Assembly: GCA_947494545.1 (NCBI GenBank)
Contig: CANLVH010000011.1
Span: forward strand, 38,648 to 102,647
Length of the DNA stretch: 64,000 nt
Direction of reading: 5' to 3'
Source: an uncultured Mesonia sp.
GTDB lineage: Bacteria > Bacteroidota > Bacteroidia > Flavobacteriales > Flavobacteriaceae
A model generated the notes under the pieces. It saw only the letters and a list, made by a program, of their open reading frames with translations. It made no database searches and was not told the DNA's origin. Of this stretch, positions 46,201 through 53,603 are shown in pieces (position 1 is the first letter of the stretch; each line of letters starts with the position of its first letter). The position numbers and the translations under genes are program-made.

Positions 46201-46857
46201 GTCGTACTCAACTTTATCCTGGTCTATTTTAATAATAAGGGGAGAGTTGATGTATTCTTCTATTTCATCGCCCATATTTTCCGCGGCAAGCGTATAATCT
46301 ACCAATCCTGTTTGCAAAGCAGATTTTGGCATACCGTCAAATTTTGCCTGTTGCGGGTCTTGCACCATAATCATCCCGCCTTTTTCTTTTATAGCTTTTA
46401 CGCCTCTGGTACCATCGCTACCGGTTCCGCTTAAGATTATGCCAATAGCATTTTCCTGTTTATATTCTGCCAAAGACATAAAAAATAAATCTATTGGCAA
46501 ATTAATGCGGTTTTTCTTCTCTTTATCTATCAGTTCAAATTTGCCATTTTTTATAACGGCATTGCTTTTAGACGGAATCAAATAAATTTTACTTGGTTTT
46601 ATGGCAGTATTTTGGCGTACTTCTTTTATGGGTAAATGCGCAAACTTTTTTAGCAATTGCCCCATCATACTTTTATAATCTGGCGATAAATGCTGAATTA
46701 CAACATAAGTATTTATATCTGTTTTAGAAAGATTGCTAAAAAATACTTTTAAAGCTTCTAAACCGCCGGCACTTGCGCCCACCGCTATAATCTTAGAGTC
46801 TTCTCTTTTAACTTCTACGTTAGCAAGTTTATTTTTTGGGATGGTATTTTTTTTCAT
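43201..46857 (-). CDS. CheB-CheR-PAS hybrid histidine kinase
   Basis: 1218 residues. Residues about 20-200 form a CheB methylesterase domain without receiver: Ser29 in GASAGG, His56 in QHLSPD, Asp148 in GSDGTRG. Residues about 210-480 form a CheR methyltransferase domain (FFRDQEVW, WNVACSTGEEAYSLA, MDIIMCRNLLIYF). A Glu/Asn/Gln-rich heptad coiled coil (about 690-750), two PAS domains, a HisKA helix (VSICSHDLQEPLSTIKFGSDIL) and a HATPase (GISEEDQKSIFTIFNRV) follow. No CheA, CheW or chemoreceptor is encoded nearby, so conventional chemotaxis is unlikely; the phytochrome partner is inferred from overlapping genes. Confidence 0.93.
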   Translation of the reverse strand: MKKNTIPKNKLANVEVKREDSKIIAVGASAGGLEALKVFFSNLSKTDINTYVVIQHLSPDYKSMMGQLLKKFAHLPIKEVRQNTAIKPSKIYLIPSKSNAVIKNGKFELIDKEKKNRINLPIDLFFMSLAEYKQENAIGIILSGTGSDGTRGVKAIKEKGGMIMVQDPQQAKFDGMPKSALQTGLVDYTLAAENMGDEIEEYINSPLIIKIDQDKVEYDKDLFDDILELVNKQTDADFTHYKYSTLARRLARRIKVCKAKTLEEYYDILKETPKEVECLFKEFLIGVTSFFRDQEVWQCLHQEVIPQIIHSKRDFQKLKIWNVACSTGEEAYSLAISIYEEMQNQEKNLEVKIFATDISKDHLEIGSQGVYSESVISDIPPDLLEKYFVLKNEKYQVVDKIRKMVIFSKHNLLKNPPFSNMDIIMCRNLLIYFQLFNQQKALNALHYGLKDKGFLILGTSESVHTHHDHFEEINRRYKIYQNKYPKKRLDSSNMHSPRKEEVINREPLKKKSLTKTTKNNYSKGMYQNALTENILEHFGGASVLVDAEFTILEAFGEFRKYADLPIKGFSTNLLDMMDNDLRQVVKTTGKKAIKENTTLQYDNFNLQKDNQTIGLKLICKPFKVEKFGNETGLILNFIETDINLDKVKKIENLKPGTHSQEYIEELERELKKTKEELQESLEEIESSNQELQTANEELLASNEELQSTNEELQSVNEEINTVNAENVQKMEDLSQLNADMNNLLESTNIGTIFLDDELQIRKFTPAIKRHFSLLKSDLGRPINDFTTNFTLGKGKDLVSRCERVLKTGKSLERHIVAKDGVNFLQRISPFLNSREEMVGVVITFINIESLQKAKRKLEASEKRFKSFYEEDPVMHFSVDPTSNQITHCNIEAAKKLGYEEKEELIGKSILDLYEDNSQLQTIKRHKEFKKEGVLKNIEQLLLTKEGEKISVIMHITAELDEDENIVNHRFTCVDISAQKKSQKELEEQKADLERVNRDLEQFVSICSHDLQEPLSTIKFGSDILGKIYGDRLDKKGKDYISYIDQASNRLSEQIKALLEHSRIGRNTNKKLVNTRELVEVVKYDLSKRIRDTKARVSVGKLPKIKAYEVELRLLFQNLMSNALKYISKDRKPEIRISAYPEGNYWVFSIMDNGIGISEEDQKSIFTIFNRVPSAEKDYDGTGVGLAHVEKIVTLHEGSLWVDSQVGVGSTFYFKIKAK

Positions 46858-46924
46858 TTTTTTTGCCTAAACGGTAAAATTACTAAATTATTTCAAATTA
46901 AAAATGTGGGATTCCGTAGGAGCT

Positions 46925-46932
46925 CAAAAATA
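46925..46932 (-). promoter_or_regulatory. Possible -7 element of the phytochrome operon
   Basis: On the minus strand TATTTTTG (TAnnTTTG) lies about 67 bases before the CheB-CheR start. No TTTG stands at the ideal -33, so the promoter may be regulated or misassigned. A CTTTACGGAA copy is at 47060-47069. Confidence 0.35.
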
Positions 46933-47092
46933 CGGGCTTTTGGCTAAATAAGAAGCTTTTACTGCTAAATTTTCAATAAATAAATATATTTTTTTACTTC
47001 TTTATAATAGTAAATTTGTTAAAACGTCAGAAAAGAAATTGTTGTAATAAATTATTTTACTTTACGGAAATTTTGAAGAACAGAAAAAGCGT

Positions 47093-48196
47093 TTATAAAT
47101 AATTCAATTTTCTCTTTTCTTGTTTTACTTTAAGCTTCTTTTGGCGTTTGCTGCGTTGTTGCCAAATTATAAAACCAGTAATAGATAATAAGGCAGGGGC
47201 AAGACCAAAAAAAGTGTAAAGAAGTTTTACAAAAATGCCACCCCAATTGCCAAAATGTAGGGGATAGGTGAAACTTAAAAGATGTAAATGCCAAGCTTGG
47301 TTTTTTACAAAAAAAGATTTGGTTTCTTCGCCCGTTAACGGATTGTATTGTACATAATTAGAAAATTCGTAATGAATGGGTAAATCTGTATCGGTGTTGC
47401 CGTATAACCTAATTTTGCCTTCCGGTTGTTTTGGCATACTAATATAAGAAGGTTTAAAACCCGGATAGCTACGTTTTGCTTTGGCAACAATTTTGTTTAA
47501 GGAAACTTCTATTGCCGGCGGATTAGGAACCGGTTCTGTTTTTCCTAATTTTCCTGCGTGAGAATCTACGATAATCAGCAGTAAAATAAAACCGGTTAAA
47601 GCGGTTAGAAAATTAAAAATAAGTGCCCAAACGCCAATAGTTCTATGCAATTCTGAAGATAAGGTTTTCATTTTTTTAAAACGCGGACGCATTTTAAAAG
47701 TCAAGGTTTTCCAAACCGATTTACGGTAAAACCAAAAGCCGGTAATTAGTGAACCAAGCAGCATAAATCCTGCTATAAAAGCTATAATTTCTCCAAAGAA
47801 ACCGGCGTGTAACTGGTAATGCAATTTTAGCATCCAGTGCGAAAAGGTTTTGTTACTGTCTAAATCGCGTAAAATTTTTCCGTTTACCGGATTTAAATAA
47901 AGATAGCGTCTTTGGTCCGGTCTTCTAATTTCTATTTCTATAGCTCTGTTGGCCGTGTTGGGAATGTGTTTTATACGAGCGTCCCAATTTTCGTATTTTT
48001 TTCTCATTTCCGCGTAAGCGTTATCTAAAGAAACGGGTTGCGAAGTGTTTTCTAAATAAACAACATCACGGTTTAAAAAAGCTTCAATTTCATCGTCAAA
48101 AACAATGGCTGCACCGCTTAAGCTCATAACCAAAATAAATATTCCGGCCAATAATCCCAACCATTTATGAATAGATAAAAGTTTTCGTTTCAACAT
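47093..48196 (-). CDS. PepSY-associated TM domain protein
   Basis: 367 residues with four transmembrane helices (LLAGIFILVMSLSGAAIVF; GEIIAFIAGFMLLGSLITGFWFY; ALIFNFLTALTGFILLL; LYTFFGLAPALLSITGFIIW) separated by PepSY-type periplasmic segments. Proteins of this type (PiuB-like) sit beside siderophore receptors and are proposed to reduce or release iron. It is the third gene after the TonB receptor and DUF4374 genes; a hairpin at 48297-48335 lies in the gap before it, so some transcripts may end earlier. Confidence 0.9.
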   Translation of the reverse strand: MLKRKLLSIHKWLGLLAGIFILVMSLSGAAIVFDDEIEAFLNRDVVYLENTSQPVSLDNAYAEMRKKYENWDARIKHIPNTANRAIEIEIRRPDQRRYLYLNPVNGKILRDLDSNKTFSHWMLKLHYQLHAGFFGEIIAFIAGFMLLGSLITGFWFYRKSVWKTLTFKMRPRFKKMKTLSSELHRTIGVWALIFNFLTALTGFILLLIIVDSHAGKLGKTEPVPNPPAIEVSLNKIVAKAKRSYPGFKPSYISMPKQPEGKIRLYGNTDTDLPIHYEFSNYVQYNPLTGEETKSFFVKNQAWHLHLLSFTYPLHFGNWGGIFVKLLYTFFGLAPALLSITGFIIWQQRSKRQKKLKVKQEKRKLNYL

Positions 48197-48296
48197 AATT
48201 TTGCCTAGAGTTAGAGTAATATATTACGGCTCTTAAAAACTTGTGTGCTATGATGATTTTTACTTTCCGTAAAGTAAATTGTATTTTTATTTAAGA

Positions 48297-48335
48297 AACA
48301 AGGCTGTCTAAACAAGTAACTTAGACAACCTTGTT
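48297..48335. terminator. Hairpin between DUF4374 and PepSY genes
   Basis: AACAAGGCTGTCTAA (48297-48311) pairs with TTAGACAACCTTGTT (48321-48335) in 14 of 15 positions with a 9-base loop. There is no strong T-run on the minus strand, so it may be a processing or partial termination site. Confidence 0.5.
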
Positions 48336-48385
48336 ATTATTTTATACAGAAAGTATACAAACTCTCTGCTTTAGTAGACGGCAAA

Positions 48386-49660
48386 TTAATTTGCTTTATG
48401 CAAGCGTTGTATATTAGAAATATAACCCGGCACATCTAAACCTTCTACGTAAGAGCCGTCTGTATTGTATTCTATAACTTTATACTCCTCGTCGTCACTT
48501 ACTTTTATAGCTCCATACTGAATGCCGTCAAAGGTGTAAAGATTTTCAGAATAAGAAGGCGCTAATGGTCTGTCTACTTTTCTTATAATGGTATTTTCAG
48601 GAAGGTTAATTTCATAGGTTTCCCAAACTAAACCATAGTAGTTTATTGCTTCAACTTCTGGCGACCAAGGCAAGATGTCTGTGTCTAAAACTTTTACGTA
48701 ACCGTGGTTCATTTTAGGAGAATTGGTAAGCCCGATTCCTACTTTTTTACCTTCTATTTGCTCCATAAAGTTAGGATCGTAATTTTCATCAAAATCATTA
48801 TCACCGGCAGCAACTTTTAATATACAGCCGCAGTCTTCGTTTTCTCTAGCTTCTGTACTAAAGTGGTAACGCTCGCTTACGCCATAATAAACATCGCCAT
48901 TAGGCATAAATGCAGGTTCTACTGCCAATGCACAACGCGTGTCTTCGTTATAAGAAAGCACTTGGTCGTTTTCAACATCTATCACGGCCAGACCGGTTTT
49001 ATCTAAATGCGTGTTGTTGGCAAAATTTACCCAACCTACAGGAATAAGCATTTGGTTGCCGTTTACTTGATAATCGCCAAAACCTAATTGTGTACTGAAA
49101 CCTTGGTAGCCGTCTGCAAATTCTGCAGGAAGATCAAAAGAGCCGGTTATTACCATTTCTTCCGGATTCCAGATAACTATTTGCCCTTGCGTATTGTCTA
49201 TATAATAAGCTTTTGTTTCGCTTAAGAAAACGTTTCTTTTTTGCAATTTTGTAACGCCTTGGTTACTTAGTGAAAAGCTTTCGCCTTGCTCGATGCTTTG
49301 GTCTTCTTGATTGATATTATAACGTGTAAAAGTTAGATTTTCTCCGTCTCCAATTACAAAATAATCTGCATTTTCTGGAGCAAAAAATCTAGATTTACCA
49401 GAAACTTCTAAAGCTTGCGAAGCATCTACAGATCCGCTCATTATTTCGTTTACCAAAGAAACATAATTTGTTCTGCCATCAGGTGTATTTACCCGCCAAT
49501 AAACGGCATATAAATCTTCTTGCGGATTGTTATTGTTGTTGCTCACGGCATCGTCGTCGCTGCTACAAGAAAAGAATGTAAATGCAAATAAAGCTACCGC
49601 CATAAGACGCACTCCATTCATTTTGTTAAAAGCTGTTGTTTTTTTCTGTTGATTTTTCAT
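48386..49660 (-). CDS. DUF4374 domain lipoprotein
   Basis: 424 residues with a lipoprotein signal (MAVALFAFTFFSC) and an Asn-rich linker, then a beta-propeller-like DUF4374 domain (YAVYWRVNTPDGRTNYVSL, VIGDGENLTFTRYNI, VYYGVSERYHF). An internal Met at residue 14 could also start it. The family regularly accompanies TonB-dependent siderophore receptors in Bacteroidota; an accessory surface role in ferric-siderophore capture is inferred. It starts 17 bases after the receptor's stop. Confidence 0.88.
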   Translation of the reverse strand: MKNQQKKTTAFNKMNGVRLMAVALFAFTFFSCSSDDDAVSNNNNNPQEDLYAVYWRVNTPDGRTNYVSLVNEIMSGSVDASQALEVSGKSRFFAPENADYFVIGDGENLTFTRYNINQEDQSIEQGESFSLSNQGVTKLQKRNVFLSETKAYYIDNTQGQIVIWNPEEMVITGSFDLPAEFADGYQGFSTQLGFGDYQVNGNQMLIPVGWVNFANNTHLDKTGLAVIDVENDQVLSYNEDTRCALAVEPAFMPNGDVYYGVSERYHFSTEARENEDCGCILKVAAGDNDFDENYDPNFMEQIEGKKVGIGLTNSPKMNHGYVKVLDTDILPWSPEVEAINYYGLVWETYEINLPENTIIRKVDRPLAPSYSENLYTFDGIQYGAIKVSDDEEYKVIEYNTDGSYVEGLDVPGYISNIQRLHKAN

Positions 49661-49677
49661 CTTGCTTTTGTTTTAAT

Positions 49678-52050
49678 TTAAAATTGTGTAGTTAACTTAA
49701 TATAGAAAGCCCTTCCCGGACGCTGTACGCCAAAAAAGTCGTATACGTCTGTATTTACCAAGTTTTGAACCTCGGCAGTAAGGGCGGTTTTTACAGTTTT
49801 GATAGGTAATTCATAGGTTACTCCTAAATTTTGAACAAATTGTGCCGGTATTTGGTCTTTAAATTGTTTTAAACCTACGCTTTCCCAGCCGCGATAAAAT
49901 TCGTGTACGTATTGCGTGGTCCAAAAAGCGGTTAGTTTATCTACCGAATTAAAGAGTTTAGAAAACCGGTAATTTACTTTTGTGTTGGCAAAAAGATATG
50001 GTCTATTAGGAATGCGGTCTCCGTTATATCTCCCAAACTCTCCTTCTGAAGATTGGTTGGTAAAATCTTGCCAAGTAGCATTGGCTTCTAAGCGTAATTT
50101 ATCGTTAGCAGACTGCCAAAATGCCGAAGCTTCTACACCCAAAGATCGGGCAGCGAAAACGTTTTGATAGCTAAAAACTTCGTTGTTACCCAACAACAAA
50201 ATAAGTTGATCTGTGCTGCGAAGAAAAGCGTTAAGTTTAACATTCCAGTTAGAGGAAGCAGTGGGTTTATTGGCATAATTTACTTCTAAATTGGCGTTAT
50301 GACTTCTTTCTGGTTTTAGCGCTAAATTAGGAACCACCAGTCTGCCATTACCAAAAATTTCTGTGGGTCTTGGCAAGCGTGTTGCCCATTCGTAAGAGGC
50401 TTTAAAAAGCCATTGCGAATTTAGTTTAAATCTTAAACTATTTCCAAAACCAAAATTATGCGTATTTTGATCTCTGTTTATTGGTAAGCCGCTGGTTTTT
50501 TCGGTTGCTTTTACGCTGTATAAATAGTCTTTTGCAAAAAGTATGTTCTCTATTTTCTTGTCAGAAGATTGCCAAATGTATTCCAAACCGTTTACCCAAC
50601 TAAAAATGCTTTGTTCTTTATCCGGGGTTTTTTGTGTTTGCCCTTTGGCGAGCCATCTTTCTTCTATGCTGCGAGAAATATAGGTTGGGGCAGAAGAAAA
50701 GTGCAAATTATGTTGTGGCGCTAATTGGTAATTCAAGTTAAACCTTCCGTAAAGGTTATCGTCTGTTGTAAGTAGGTTAGTGGCGTTACCAATTTCGCCG
50801 GGCGTGCTTTCTATAATTTGACCATTATTGTTAGTGACTTTCTCGCCATACCAATTGTAAATGTATTTGCTGGTATCTATAAAAGTAATTTGGCGTTGGG
50901 TATATCCGGCGGCAGTTTTCAATTTTAACTTTTCTGAAATATTTTTTCTGTAGCGAAGCAAAGCACCGTAATTTTCTTCTTCGCTTCTTACTTCGCCATA
51001 AACAATAGACATGATATTATTGTTCTGAATATCTTTTTGGTATTGATTGGCAAAAACTTCTACAGAAAGCTCGTTTACCCAATTTCTGTTTCGCACGCCA
51101 AAAGTACCTCGCAGTCCTGCGCCCTCATACGCATCGTGAAAACGCGGTACACGAACTTCTTTTAATTTTCCGCCCTCGCCGGCAACTTCAACATCTACTT
51201 CATAATTGTTTTTTGCGTAATCGTAGAAAGAGCTTCCGCGGAAGAAAAGTCCGTTGTTATTTAGTTTTGTTTCGCCGTTTACTGCTAAACGGTGGGTACC
51301 AAAAGCACCGGTTTGGTAAGAGATAGCGGAGGTATTTTGTATAGAATCTTTTTGCGAAACCAAATTTACCACACCACCAAGTGCATCTGCGCCCAAAGCA
51401 ACAGGAACCACGCCTTTGTAAACTTCTACTTGGTCTATTAAATTTACGGGAACATTGGCTATCCCGGAACTATAACCCATAAAATCTAACGGAATGCCAT
51501 CTACCATAAAACGTATTTGGTCGTCTGTAAGGCCGTTTAAAGAAAATCTACTGTTAGAGCCTAAGCCGCCGGCGCGTCTAACATTTACTCCTGAAGTTCT
51601 TGTAAGAATATCGCCCAAATCTGCGGTTTGTAATTTAACTTCTTTGGTTTCTATAACCGAAACCGCTTTGGCAGATTGGCGTAATTTGCCAACTTTATTT
51701 TGGCCAAGTAACAAGACTTCTTCTATTTCTGCAATGCTTTCTTGTAACTGAAAGTTGACTTTTAAGTTTTGTTCAGGTTGTAGCGTTATTGTTTTCTTTA
51801 CGGAAGAAAAACCAATGCCCGTAACCAAAAGTGTATAGGTTTTAGGCGCTAGCTTTTCAATTTTATATTCGCCATCAAAATTGGTAGAAGTGCCTTTTTT
51901 GGTACCTTCTATCTGTATACTAATAAAGGGTAATAAATTATTATTATCATCTGTAACTTTGCCGCTAATGCCGGCATTATTACTTTGCCCGAAAATTGGG
52001 GAAGAAAAGCTTCCCAACAACATTAATATACTTACTAAAAAACGATTCAT
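49678..52050 (-). CDS. TonB-dependent outer-membrane receptor
   Basis: 790 residues: a signal peptide, an N-terminal carboxypeptidase-like beta-sandwich (ISGKVTDDNNNLLPFISIQIEGT), a plug domain (VSVIETKEVKLQTADLGDILTRTSGVNVRRAGG) and a 22-strand barrel ending in aromatic FYIKLTTQF. Operon partners DUF4374 and PepSY point to ferric-siderophore or heme uptake energised by TonB/ExbBD encoded elsewhere. Two CTTTACGGAA copies and one TTCCGCGGAA copy lie within. A promoter precedes it. Confidence 0.93.
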   Translation of the reverse strand: MNRFLVSILMLLGSFSSPIFGQSNNAGISGKVTDDNNNLLPFISIQIEGTKKGTSTNFDGEYKIEKLAPKTYTLLVTGIGFSSVKKTITLQPEQNLKVNFQLQESIAEIEEVLLLGQNKVGKLRQSAKAVSVIETKEVKLQTADLGDILTRTSGVNVRRAGGLGSNSRFSLNGLTDDQIRFMVDGIPLDFMGYSSGIANVPVNLIDQVEVYKGVVPVALGADALGGVVNLVSQKDSIQNTSAISYQTGAFGTHRLAVNGETKLNNNGLFFRGSSFYDYAKNNYEVDVEVAGEGGKLKEVRVPRFHDAYEGAGLRGTFGVRNRNWVNELSVEVFANQYQKDIQNNNIMSIVYGEVRSEEENYGALLRYRKNISEKLKLKTAAGYTQRQITFIDTSKYIYNWYGEKVTNNNGQIIESTPGEIGNATNLLTTDDNLYGRFNLNYQLAPQHNLHFSSAPTYISRSIEERWLAKGQTQKTPDKEQSIFSWVNGLEYIWQSSDKKIENILFAKDYLYSVKATEKTSGLPINRDQNTHNFGFGNSLRFKLNSQWLFKASYEWATRLPRPTEIFGNGRLVVPNLALKPERSHNANLEVNYANKPTASSNWNVKLNAFLRSTDQLILLLGNNEVFSYQNVFAARSLGVEASAFWQSANDKLRLEANATWQDFTNQSSEGEFGRYNGDRIPNRPYLFANTKVNYRFSKLFNSVDKLTAFWTTQYVHEFYRGWESVGLKQFKDQIPAQFVQNLGVTYELPIKTVKTALTAEVQNLVNTDVYDFFGVQRPGRAFYIKLTTQF

Positions 52051-52077
52051 TTATTTAGACCGAATAAAAATAGATTG

Positions 52078-52109
52078 CAAAAGTAATGGCTAGTTTATTA
52101 ACCACCAAA
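52078..52109 (-). promoter_or_regulatory. Promoter of the TonB receptor operon
   Basis: On the minus strand TTTG (52106-52109), 20 bases and TACTTTTG (52078-52085) fit the Bacteroidetes consensus. The -7 element is 28 bases before the ATG at 52050. No convincing Fur box was recognised. Confidence 0.5.
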
Positions 52110-52224
52110 GCAAATTCTTGTTTTTTTCGGGTATAAATGATATTTTATATTTTCTTAAAAGCACTGCATTTATGTCTTGAAAATTCTATAAAAATTTAGG
52201 GTTTTTGCTCTATTTTCTCAGGTT

Positions 52225-53226
52225 TTATAGTAAATCTATTTTTTCTTCCTTACACTGTTGTAAAATTTTAGCATCCCAAATACTGCTTTGCACTTCTCCT
52301 ATATGTTTTTTATTTAATAAAAACATACAGATTCTAGATTGGCCAATTCCGCCACCAATAGAAGCCGGTAATACTTTATTTAGTAATAATTGATGGTAAT
52401 AAAAGTGTTGTTTTTCCATTTGGTTTCTAATTTTAAGTTGTTGCAGTAAGGTTTCCGGACTTACGCGAATTCCCATAGAAGAAATTTCGAAGGCGTGTTT
52501 TAAGATTGGGTTCCAAAGCAAAATATCGCCATTTAATCCTGCATAGCCGTTAATGGTAGGAGTAGACCAATCGTCATAATCTGGCGCGCGACCATCGTGG
52601 GGTTTTCCGTTGCTTAGAGCGCCACCTATGCCAATTAAAAATACAGCACCATATTTTTCGGTTATTTTGTTTTCGCGTTCTTTCGGACTTAAATCCGGAT
52701 ACATTTTTAATAAATCTTCTGCGTGAATAAAACTTATTTCTTTAGGTAGTTTTTGCGCTATCCCGAATTTTTTATGGAGTTTTTTTTCGGTTTTCCGTAA
52801 AGCTTTAAAAATTGATTTTACAGTTTGTTTTAAAGAAGAAAGTGTTCTTTCTTCTGGAGAAATCACTTTTTCCCAGTCCCATTGGTCTACGTAAATAGAA
52901 TGAATTGGACTGTAATCTTCGTCCGGTCTAATCGCGCGCATATCTGTAATAATACCGGAGTTTGGTTGCATTCCTAATTCTTTTAAACGGCAGCGTTTCC
53001 ATTTTGCAAGCGAGTTTACTACAACGGCTTTACGATCTTGCAAGGCTTTTACCGGGAAGTTTACACAGCGCTCGTGCCCGTTTAAATCATCGTTAATACC
53101 TGTGCCTTCTAATACTGCAATTGGCGCAGAAACTTGGGTTAGGTTTAATTGTTTTTGCAATTGTTTTCTAAAGGTTTTTTTGCTAAACAAAAGCTGTTTT
53201 TCTGTGGTAAGGATGTTAGTTTTCAT
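52225..53226 (-). CDS. asnA: Aspartate--ammonia ligase
   Basis: 333 residues of the class II aminoacyl-tRNA-synthetase-like AsnA family, making asparagine from aspartate, ammonia and ATP. Motifs: LNLTQVSAPIAVLEGTGINDDLNGHERCVNFPV, IYVDQWDWEKVI, LIGIGGALSNGKPHDGRAPDYDDWST, LNGDILLWNPILKHAFEISSMGIRV and the terminal GGGIGQSRICMFLLNKKHIGEVQ. It is preceded by a leader of about 280 bases with two Asn-rich leader peptides and two terminators (53246-53503), so it is probably controlled by asparagine supply through attenuation. One CTTTACGGAA copy lies inside. Confidence 0.97.
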   Translation of the reverse strand: MKTNILTTEKQLLFSKKTFRKQLQKQLNLTQVSAPIAVLEGTGINDDLNGHERCVNFPVKALQDRKAVVVNSLAKWKRCRLKELGMQPNSGIITDMRAIRPDEDYSPIHSIYVDQWDWEKVISPEERTLSSLKQTVKSIFKALRKTEKKLHKKFGIAQKLPKEISFIHAEDLLKMYPDLSPKERENKITEKYGAVFLIGIGGALSNGKPHDGRAPDYDDWSTPTINGYAGLNGDILLWNPILKHAFEISSMGIRVSPETLLQQLKIRNQMEKQHFYYHQLLLNKVLPASIGGGIGQSRICMFLLNKKHIGEVQSSIWDAKILQQCKEEKIDLL

Positions 53227-53245
53227 GATTTTGAAATTTTAGGTT

Positions 53246-53280
53246 AAAAAAAAAAAGCCTGCTAAGTTAGTTAGCAGGCT
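53246..53280 (-). terminator. asnA leader: attenuator 2 terminator
   Basis: A 10-base perfect stem AGCCTGCTAA/TTAGCAGGCT (53271-53280 with 53256-53265, 5-base loop), followed on the minus strand by eleven T. It ends 19 bases before the asnA ATG, so it must be read through for asnA expression. The 5' arm can alternatively pair with TAGCAG at 53300-53305, just after leader peptide 2. Confidence 0.85.
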
Positions 53281-53311
53281 GAAATTAGGTTACAACAATC
53301 TGCTACCGCGT

Positions 53312-53356
53312 TTAGGTAGAATTATTATTGTTGTTATTATTAATTGATTTCTTCAT
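53312..53356 (-). CDS. asnA leader peptide 2 (seven consecutive Asn)
   Basis: A 14-codon frame on the minus strand reads MKKSINNNNNNNST and stops at 53312-53314. Seven consecutive Asn codons (AAT or AAC) precede the stop. It lies 31 bases upstream of terminator 2. The Asn codons themselves can pair with ATTGTTGT at 53292-53299 (segment 1:2), and the following GGTAGCAG can pair with the terminator's 5' arm. This is the layout of a ribosome-controlled attenuator sensing charged tRNA-Asn. Translation is inferred. Confidence 0.75.
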   Translation of the reverse strand: MKKSINNNNNNNST

Positions 53357-53373
53357 TGTAATTATCTAAATAA

Positions 53374-53405
53374 AAAAAGCCTTTCTCGTTAAAGAAAGGC
53401 TTTTT
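53374..53405 (-). terminator. asnA leader: attenuator 1 terminator
   Basis: AAAAAGCCTTTCT and AGAAAGGCTTTTT form a 13-base stem with a 6-base loop, followed by a T-run on the minus strand. On that strand the 5' arm (53393-53405) can instead pair with GAGAAAGGC at 53430-53438, inside the last codons of leader peptide 1, giving about ten pairs. The hairpin could also stop transcripts arriving from the Kef-type gene. Confidence 0.8.
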
Positions 53406-53425
53406 AAAATATTAATCTTAAAACT

Positions 53426-53503
53426 TCACGCCTTTCTCTTTTCGGTTAAATTAAAATTAACTGAATTAAAATTGGCGGCATTATGAAAAAACTTAATTGT
53501 CAT
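53426..53503 (-). CDS. asnA leader peptide 1 (Asn-rich)
   Basis: A 25-codon frame on the minus strand starting at ATG 53503 and ending TGA at 53426. Asn stands at positions 8, 11, 13, 16 and 18 (five in eleven residues), followed by LTEKRKA. The last six codons form the antiterminator segment that competes for terminator 1. The ATG is five bases after the -7 element, so the mRNA is likely leaderless or nearly so. A +1 frame gives a different short peptide; the Asn-rich frame is preferred because the controlled gene is asnA. Confidence 0.6.
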   Translation of the reverse strand: MTIKFFHNAANFNSVNFNLTEKRKA

Positions 53504-53508
53504 CCGTA

Positions 53509-53539
53509 CAAAGCTAAACTATTTTCTAACTTGGGCAAA
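53509..53539 (-). promoter_or_regulatory. asnA promoter
   Basis: On the minus strand TTTG (53536-53539), exactly 19 bases and TAGCTTTG (53509-53516) match TTTG-N19-TAnnTTTG. It places the transcript start at about 53502-53505, upstream of both leader peptides and both attenuators, as the model requires. Confidence 0.65.
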
Positions 53540-53603
53540 CTTAATTCCTAAATTTTTAAATATATTAGTTAATGTTTGTGATTTTACCGATTAAAGTTAT
53601 TTT

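Noticed and set aside
53446..53481. Alternative leader frame starting at ATG 53481, reading MPPILIQLILI
   Set aside because: Ile/Leu-rich and overlapping leader 1 in another frame; the downstream gene is asnA, so the Asn-rich frame fits better. Ribo-seq would settle it.
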